From the NCBI RefSeq assembly GCF_036226605.1, contig NZ_CP109000.1, positions 6,754,501 through 6,818,500 of the forward strand: a stretch of DNA of 64,000 nt, given 5' to 3'. Shown here one piece after another: positions 60,424-64,000 of the stretch. A program made the translations under genes and the position numbers. This stretch comes from Streptomyces sp. NBC_00704. Its GTDB lineage: Bacteria > Actinomycetota > Actinomycetes > Streptomycetales > Streptomycetaceae. The notes under the pieces are model-generated. The model ran no database searches and had not been told where the DNA came from. It saw only the letters and a program-made list of their open reading frames with translations. Within the stretch, counting starts at the first letter, position 1. Each line of letters starts with the position of its first letter.

Positions 60424-61298
60424 GCGCCGTCCGCACCCTCGTCTCGCCCGCCACGCTCGCCCGCCCCCGCGGCCGGGCCGTCTACTGGAGCGTCTTCTGC
60501 GGCGTCGTGCTGCTCTTCGTGCTGGCGTTCCTGTTCCCCGTGTACTGGATGGCGACCGGCGCGATGAAGTCGCCCGACGAGGTGGCGCGCACCCCTCCCA
60601 CCCTCGCCCCGCGCCAGTGGCGGCTCAGCGGCTACACCGACGCCTGGCGCCTCATGGACCTCCCCGAGCACCTGTGGAACACGGTCGTCCAGGCGGCAGG
60701 GGCCTGGCTGTGCCAGCTGGTCCTGTGCACGGCCGCCGCCTACGCCCTGTCCCGGCTGCGGCCCGCGTTCGGCAGGCTGATCCTGGGCGGGATCCTCGCC
60801 ACCCTGATGGTGCCGGCCCAGGCCCTCGTCGTGCCGAAGTACCTGACCGTCGCCGACCTGCCGCTGATCCACACCAGTCTGCTCAACGACCCCCTGGCGA
60901 TCTGGCTGCCCGCGGCCGCCAACGCCTTCAACCTGTATCTGCTGAAGCGGTTCTTCGACCAGCTCCCGCGCGAGGTGCTGGAGGCCGCCGAGATCGACGG
61001 AGCGGGCCGGCTGCGCACCCTGTGGTCCGTCGTGCTGCCCATGTCGCGGCCGGTGCTCGGCGTGGTGTCGATCTTCGCGCTGGTCGCCGTGTGGCAGGAC
61101 TTCCTCTGGCCGCTGATGGTCTTCTCCGACACCGACGAGCAGCCGGTCAGCGTGGCGCTCGTCCAGCTGTCGCAGAACATCCAGCTGACCGTGCTCCTCG
61201 CCGCGATGGTCATCGCCAGCATCCCCATGGTCGCCCTGTTCCTGCTCTTCCAGCGGCACATCGTCGCCGGGATCAGCGCGGGCGGCACGAAGGGCTGA
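60420..61298 (+). CDS. Alpha-glucoside-type ABC permease (MalG type)
   Basis: A 292-residue permease starting at GTG 60420 (GTGA overlap). The EAA loop is LEAAEIDGAGRLRTLWSVVLPM. The C-terminus HIVAGISAGGTKG is typical of MalG-type subunits. The GH13 gene begins 30 bp downstream. Confidence 0.9.
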   Translation: MSAVRTLVSPATLARPRGRAVYWSVFCGVVLLFVLAFLFPVYWMATGAMKSPDEVARTPPTLAPRQWRLSGYTDAWRLMDLPEHLWNTVVQAAGAWLCQLVLCTAAAYALSRLRPAFGRLILGGILATLMVPAQALVVPKYLTVADLPLIHTSLLNDPLAIWLPAAANAFNLYLLKRFFDQLPREVLEAAEIDGAGRLRTLWSVVLPMSRPVLGVVSIFALVAVWQDFLWPLMVFSDTDEQPVSVALVQLSQNIQLTVLLAAMVIASIPMVALFLLFQRHIVAGISAGGTKG

Positions 61299-61328
61299 CA
61301 CCGCCCCCTAGACAGAAAGGCAGGCACC

Positions 61329-62993
61329 GTGGGACAGCCCACCCGGCCCGTCCGGCCCACCCGGCCCTTCAAGTCCACCCCGACCACCGGGACCGCCCGC
61401 ACCGCCCGCACCGCCCGCGCCGCGCGGGACCACGACTGGTGGCGCCGGGCCGTCATCTACCAGGTGTACGTGCGCAGCTTCGCGGACGGCGACGGCGACG
61501 GCACCGGCGACCTCGCGGGCGTCCGCGCCCGACTGCCCTACCTGGCCGAACTCGGCGTCGACGCCCTCTGGTTCACCCCCTGGTACCGGTCTCCGATGAA
61601 GGACGGCGGCTACGACGTGGCCGACTACCGCGCCGTCGACCCGGCCTTCGGCACGCTCGCCGACGCGGAGAAGCTGATCGCCGAGGCCCGTGGACTGGGC
61701 ATCCGCACGATCGTCGACATCGTGCCCAACCACGTCTCCGACCAGCACCCCTGGTTCCGCGCCGCACGCGCCGGCGGCCCGGAGCGCGAGCTGTTCCACT
61801 TCCGGCCGGGACGGGGCGCGCACGGCGAACTCCCGCCCAACGACTGGCGGTCGGAGTTCGGCGGGCCCGCCTGGACCCGGCTCCCCGACGGCGACTGGTA
61901 CCTGCACCTGTTCGCGCCCGAGCAGCCCGACCTCAACTGGGCCCACCCCGCTGTGCGCCGGGAGCACGAGGACGTCCTGCGCTTCTGGTTCGAGCGGGGC
62001 GTCGCCGGCGTCCGCATCGACTCGGCCGCCCTGCCCGCCAAGGACCCCCGGCTGCCTGACTTCGTCGAGGGCCGCGACCCGCACCCCTACGTGGACCGCG
62101 ACGAACTGCACGACGTCTACCGCTCCTGGCGGGCCGTCGCCGACGAGTACGACGCGGTCTTCGTGGGCGAGGTCTGGCTGCCCGACAGCGAGCGCTTCGC
62201 CCGCTACCTGCGCCCCGACGAACTGCACACCGCCTTCAACTTCGCCTTCATGACCTGCCCCTGGCAGGCGGACCGGCTGCGCGCCTGCGTCGACGAGACG
62301 CTCGCCGAGCACGCGCCCGTCGGCGCCCCCGCCACCTGGGTGCTGTGCAACCACGACGTCACGCGCACGGTCACCCGGTACGGACGCGCCGACACGGCGT
62401 TCGACTTCGCCGCGAAGGCCTTCGGCACCCCGACCGACCTCGCTCTCGGCGCCCGCCGGGCCCGGGCCGCGGCCCTGCTGTCGCTGGCCCTGCCCGGAGC
62501 CGTCTACGTGTACCAGGGCGAGGAACTCGGGCTGCCCGAGGCCGACGTGCCGGTCGAGCGCATCGTCGACCCCATGCACTTCCGCTCCGACGGGGCCGAC
62601 CCCGGCCGCGACGGCTGCCGCATCCCGCTGCCGTGGACGGCCGGGGCGCCCCACGCCGGGTTCGGCCCGGGCCGGGAGCCCTGGCTGCCGCAGCCGGCCG
62701 GCTGGGCCTCGTACGCCGTCGACCGGCAGCAGGACGACCCCGGCTCGATGCTCGCCCTCTACCGTGCGGCGATCCGGCTGCGCCCCGTCTTCGGCGGCGA
62801 CGCGCCCCTCACCTGGCTGCCCGCCCCCGACGGAGTGCTGGCCTTCAGCCGGGCCGACGGCGTGGTCTGCGCCGTCAACCTCGCCGACGCCCCCTACGCA
62901 CCCCCCGCCGCCGCCGAACTCCTCCTCGCCAGCGGTCCGCTGGACGACGAGGGGCGGCTGCCCCAGGACACCGCGGTCTGGCTGCGCCTCTGA
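61329..62993 (+). CDS. GH13 alpha-glucosidase
   Basis: A 554-residue cytoplasmic enzyme of the oligo-1,6-glucosidase/alpha-glucosidase branch of GH13. Catalytic residues are nucleophile Asp231 (GVRIDSA), acid/base Glu281 (FVGEVW) and Asp343 (CNHDV). DIVPNHVSD is conserved region I. The first 35 residues are Thr/Arg/Pro repeats (TARTARTAR). GTG 61329 follows GAAAGG. It should hydrolyse the imported alpha-glucooligosaccharide. The Ser after the nucleophile Asp differs from the usual Val/Ala. Confidence 0.92.
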   Translation: MGQPTRPVRPTRPFKSTPTTGTARTARTARAARDHDWWRRAVIYQVYVRSFADGDGDGTGDLAGVRARLPYLAELGVDALWFTPWYRSPMKDGGYDVADYRAVDPAFGTLADAEKLIAEARGLGIRTIVDIVPNHVSDQHPWFRAARAGGPERELFHFRPGRGAHGELPPNDWRSEFGGPAWTRLPDGDWYLHLFAPEQPDLNWAHPAVRREHEDVLRFWFERGVAGVRIDSAALPAKDPRLPDFVEGRDPHPYVDRDELHDVYRSWRAVADEYDAVFVGEVWLPDSERFARYLRPDELHTAFNFAFMTCPWQADRLRACVDETLAEHAPVGAPATWVLCNHDVTRTVTRYGRADTAFDFAAKAFGTPTDLALGARRARAAALLSLALPGAVYVYQGEELGLPEADVPVERIVDPMHFRSDGADPGRDGCRIPLPWTAGAPHAGFGPGREPWLPQPAGWASYAVDRQQDDPGSMLALYRAAIRLRPVFGGDAPLTWLPAPDGVLAFSRADGVVCAVNLADAPYAPPAAAELLLASGPLDDEGRLPQDTAVWLRL

Positions 62994-63042
62994 GACCGCG
63001 TGCCGCTGTCCCCGCACCCCCACCACGAAGGGACCAGCACAG

Positions 63043-64000
63043 ATGAACATCAACGCCACAGACCGAGCCGTCCCCCGTGCCGTCAGGGGCGTGCCCGCCC
63101 TGCTGGCCGTGGCGCTCGCCGCCGGCCTGCTCGGAGCGACCGCGCCCGCCGCGCACGCGGCCGCCGGGGCCACCCTGCCCTTCACCTCGGTGGAGGCGGA
63201 GACGGCCACCACCGACGGGACGAGGATCGGCCCCGACCACACCCAGGGCACCCTCGCCTCCGAGGCCTCGGGCCGCCGGGCGGTACGGCTCGCCGCGGGC
63301 CGCCGCGTCGAGTTCACCGCACCGGGCCCGGCCAACGCCGTGAACCTCGTGTACAGCGTCCCCGACGGCCGGTCCGGCACCCTCGCCGTCTACGTCAACG
63401 GCGTCCGGCTCGCCCGGACGCTCCCGGTGACGTCGACGTACTCCTACGTGGACACGGGCTGGATCCCCGGCGCGAAGACCCACCACTTCTTCGACGAGGC
63501 ACGGCTGCTGCTCGGCCAGGACGTGCACGCGGGCGACACGGTGGCGTTCGAGGCGACCGACGTCGAGGTCACCGTGGACGTCGCCGACTTCGAGCAGGTC
63601 GCCGCGCCCGCCTCCCGCCCGGCCGGCTCGGTCTCGGTGGTCGACAAGGGCGCCGACCCGAGCGGACAGGGCGACTCCACCCAGGCCTTCCGCGACGCGA
63701 CAGCCGCCGCCCAGGGCAAGGTCGTGTGGATCCCGCCCGGCGACTACCGCCTGACCTCCTCCCTCGGCGGCGTCGAGAACGTGACGCTCCAGGGCGCGGG
63801 CGGCTGGCACTCCGTGGTCCACGCCTCACGCTTCATCGACCAGCCGAACTCGTCCGGCGGAGTGCACATCAAGGACTTCGCCGTCATCGGCGAGGTCACC
63901 GAACGCGTCGACTCCAACCCGGACAACTTCGTCAACGGCTCCCTCGGGCCCGGCAGTTCGGTGTCCGGGATGTGGCTCCAGCACCTCAAGGTCGGACTCT
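63043..64000 (+). CDS. Secreted GH87 alpha-1,3-glucanase/mycodextranase, N-terminal part
   Basis: The first 319 residues of a secreted enzyme cut by the window edge. A signal peptide (1-39) ends AHAAAG. A CBM35-like beta-sandwich follows (about 44-185; SVEAETATTDGTRIGP, TYSYVDTGW, HHFFDEARLLLG). From about 195 the sequence becomes a pectate-lyase-like beta-helix (VVDKGADPSGQGDSTQAFRDA), and VSGMWLQHLKVGL matches the start of the GH87 active-site region. ATG 63043 has GAAGGGA upstream. GH87 enzymes cut alpha-1,3-glucan (mutan, fungal walls) or nigeran, giving products for the adjacent importer. The catalytic Asp residues lie beyond the edge. Confidence 0.85.
   Translation, partial: MNINATDRAVPRAVRGVPALLAVALAAGLLGATAPAAHAAAGATLPFTSVEAETATTDGTRIGPDHTQGTLASEASGRRAVRLAAGRRVEFTAPGPANAVNLVYSVPDGRSGTLAVYVNGVRLARTLPVTSTYSYVDTGWIPGAKTHHFFDEARLLLGQDVHAGDTVAFEATDVEVTVDVADFEQVAAPASRPAGSVSVVDKGADPSGQGDSTQAFRDATAAAQGKVVWIPPGDYRLTSSLGGVENVTLQGAGGWHSVVHASRFIDQPNSSGGVHIKDFAVIGEVTERVDSNPDNFVNGSLGPGSSVSGMWLQHLKVGL

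Overview
The window is high-GC actinobacterial DNA, almost certainly from a Streptomyces chromosome. The evidence is GC-saturated third codon positions, GTG starts, many 4-bp stop/start overlaps, Tat and lipoprotein signals, two sugar ABC importers without an ATPase gene (the MsiK-dependent Streptomyces type), and gene order resembling the S. coelicolor SCO6590-SCO6675 area as I remember it. That synteny comes from memory and was not computed. I see no tRNA, rRNA, insertion sequence, prophage or CRISPR array.

Layout. 1-431: 3' end of an EF-G-like gene, then a double-hairpin terminator. 587-7259: secreted beta-helix protein divergent from a sugar ABC importer plus GH1 beta-glucosidase. 7435-13478: alpha/beta hydrolase, unknown protein, GNAT acetyltransferase preceded by a Zur-like box, and a peptide/metal-type ABC importer (binding protein plus fused two-domain permease) with no ATPase. 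13548-20866: a compact pterin/pyrimidine-type cluster (CDP-alcohol phosphatidyltransferase, MDR dehydrogenase, degenerate PTPS homologue, GT4, methyltransferase, UPF0104 membrane protein, creatininase-type hydrolase, GTP cyclohydrolase II paralogue with Met120). 21035-24418: TetR-MFS-serine hydrolase operon with paired operators. 24477-34411: membrane repeat protein, then the pentose-phosphate operon tkt-tal-zwf-opcA-pgi-gnd on the minus strand. 34580-38549: AraC regulator, GH16 laminarinase, GNAT, IclR. 38585-43100: MarR regulator divergent from an SDR-amidohydrolase-acyl-CoA ligase-MaoC operon. 43433-50018: GH4, GH38 and GH18 enzymes. 50289-55382: ATP-grasp, metallophosphoesterase, Sfp-type PPTase, small proteins, ImmA/IrrE with XRE regulator. 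55622-56290: MmyB-like domain protein. 56981-64000: LacI regulator, alpha-glucoside-type ABC importer, GH13 and the start of a GH87 alpha-1,3-glucanase (cut by the window).

A theme is digestion of fungal cell walls and polysaccharides: GH16 plus beta-helix protein plus GH1 for beta-glucan, GH18 for chitin, GH38 for mannosides, GH87 plus GH13 for alpha-1,3-glucan. Regulatory DNA supports this. The beta-helix and GH16 genes, 34 kb apart, carry the same GAGAGCGCTCTC palindrome exactly 40 nt from a TTGACG box, and the GH18 gene has a perfect 16-bp inverted repeat made of two DasR-like half motifs around a TTGACA box.

The most promising uncharacterised system is 13548-20866. A GTP cyclohydrolase II whose active-site Tyr is Met, a deformylase-type creatininase and a PTPS-fold protein lacking its catalytic triad sit with a glycosyltransferase, methyltransferase, lipid-head-group transferase and flippase-like membrane protein. 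This suggests an unknown GTP-derived, possibly membrane-linked, glycosylated metabolite.
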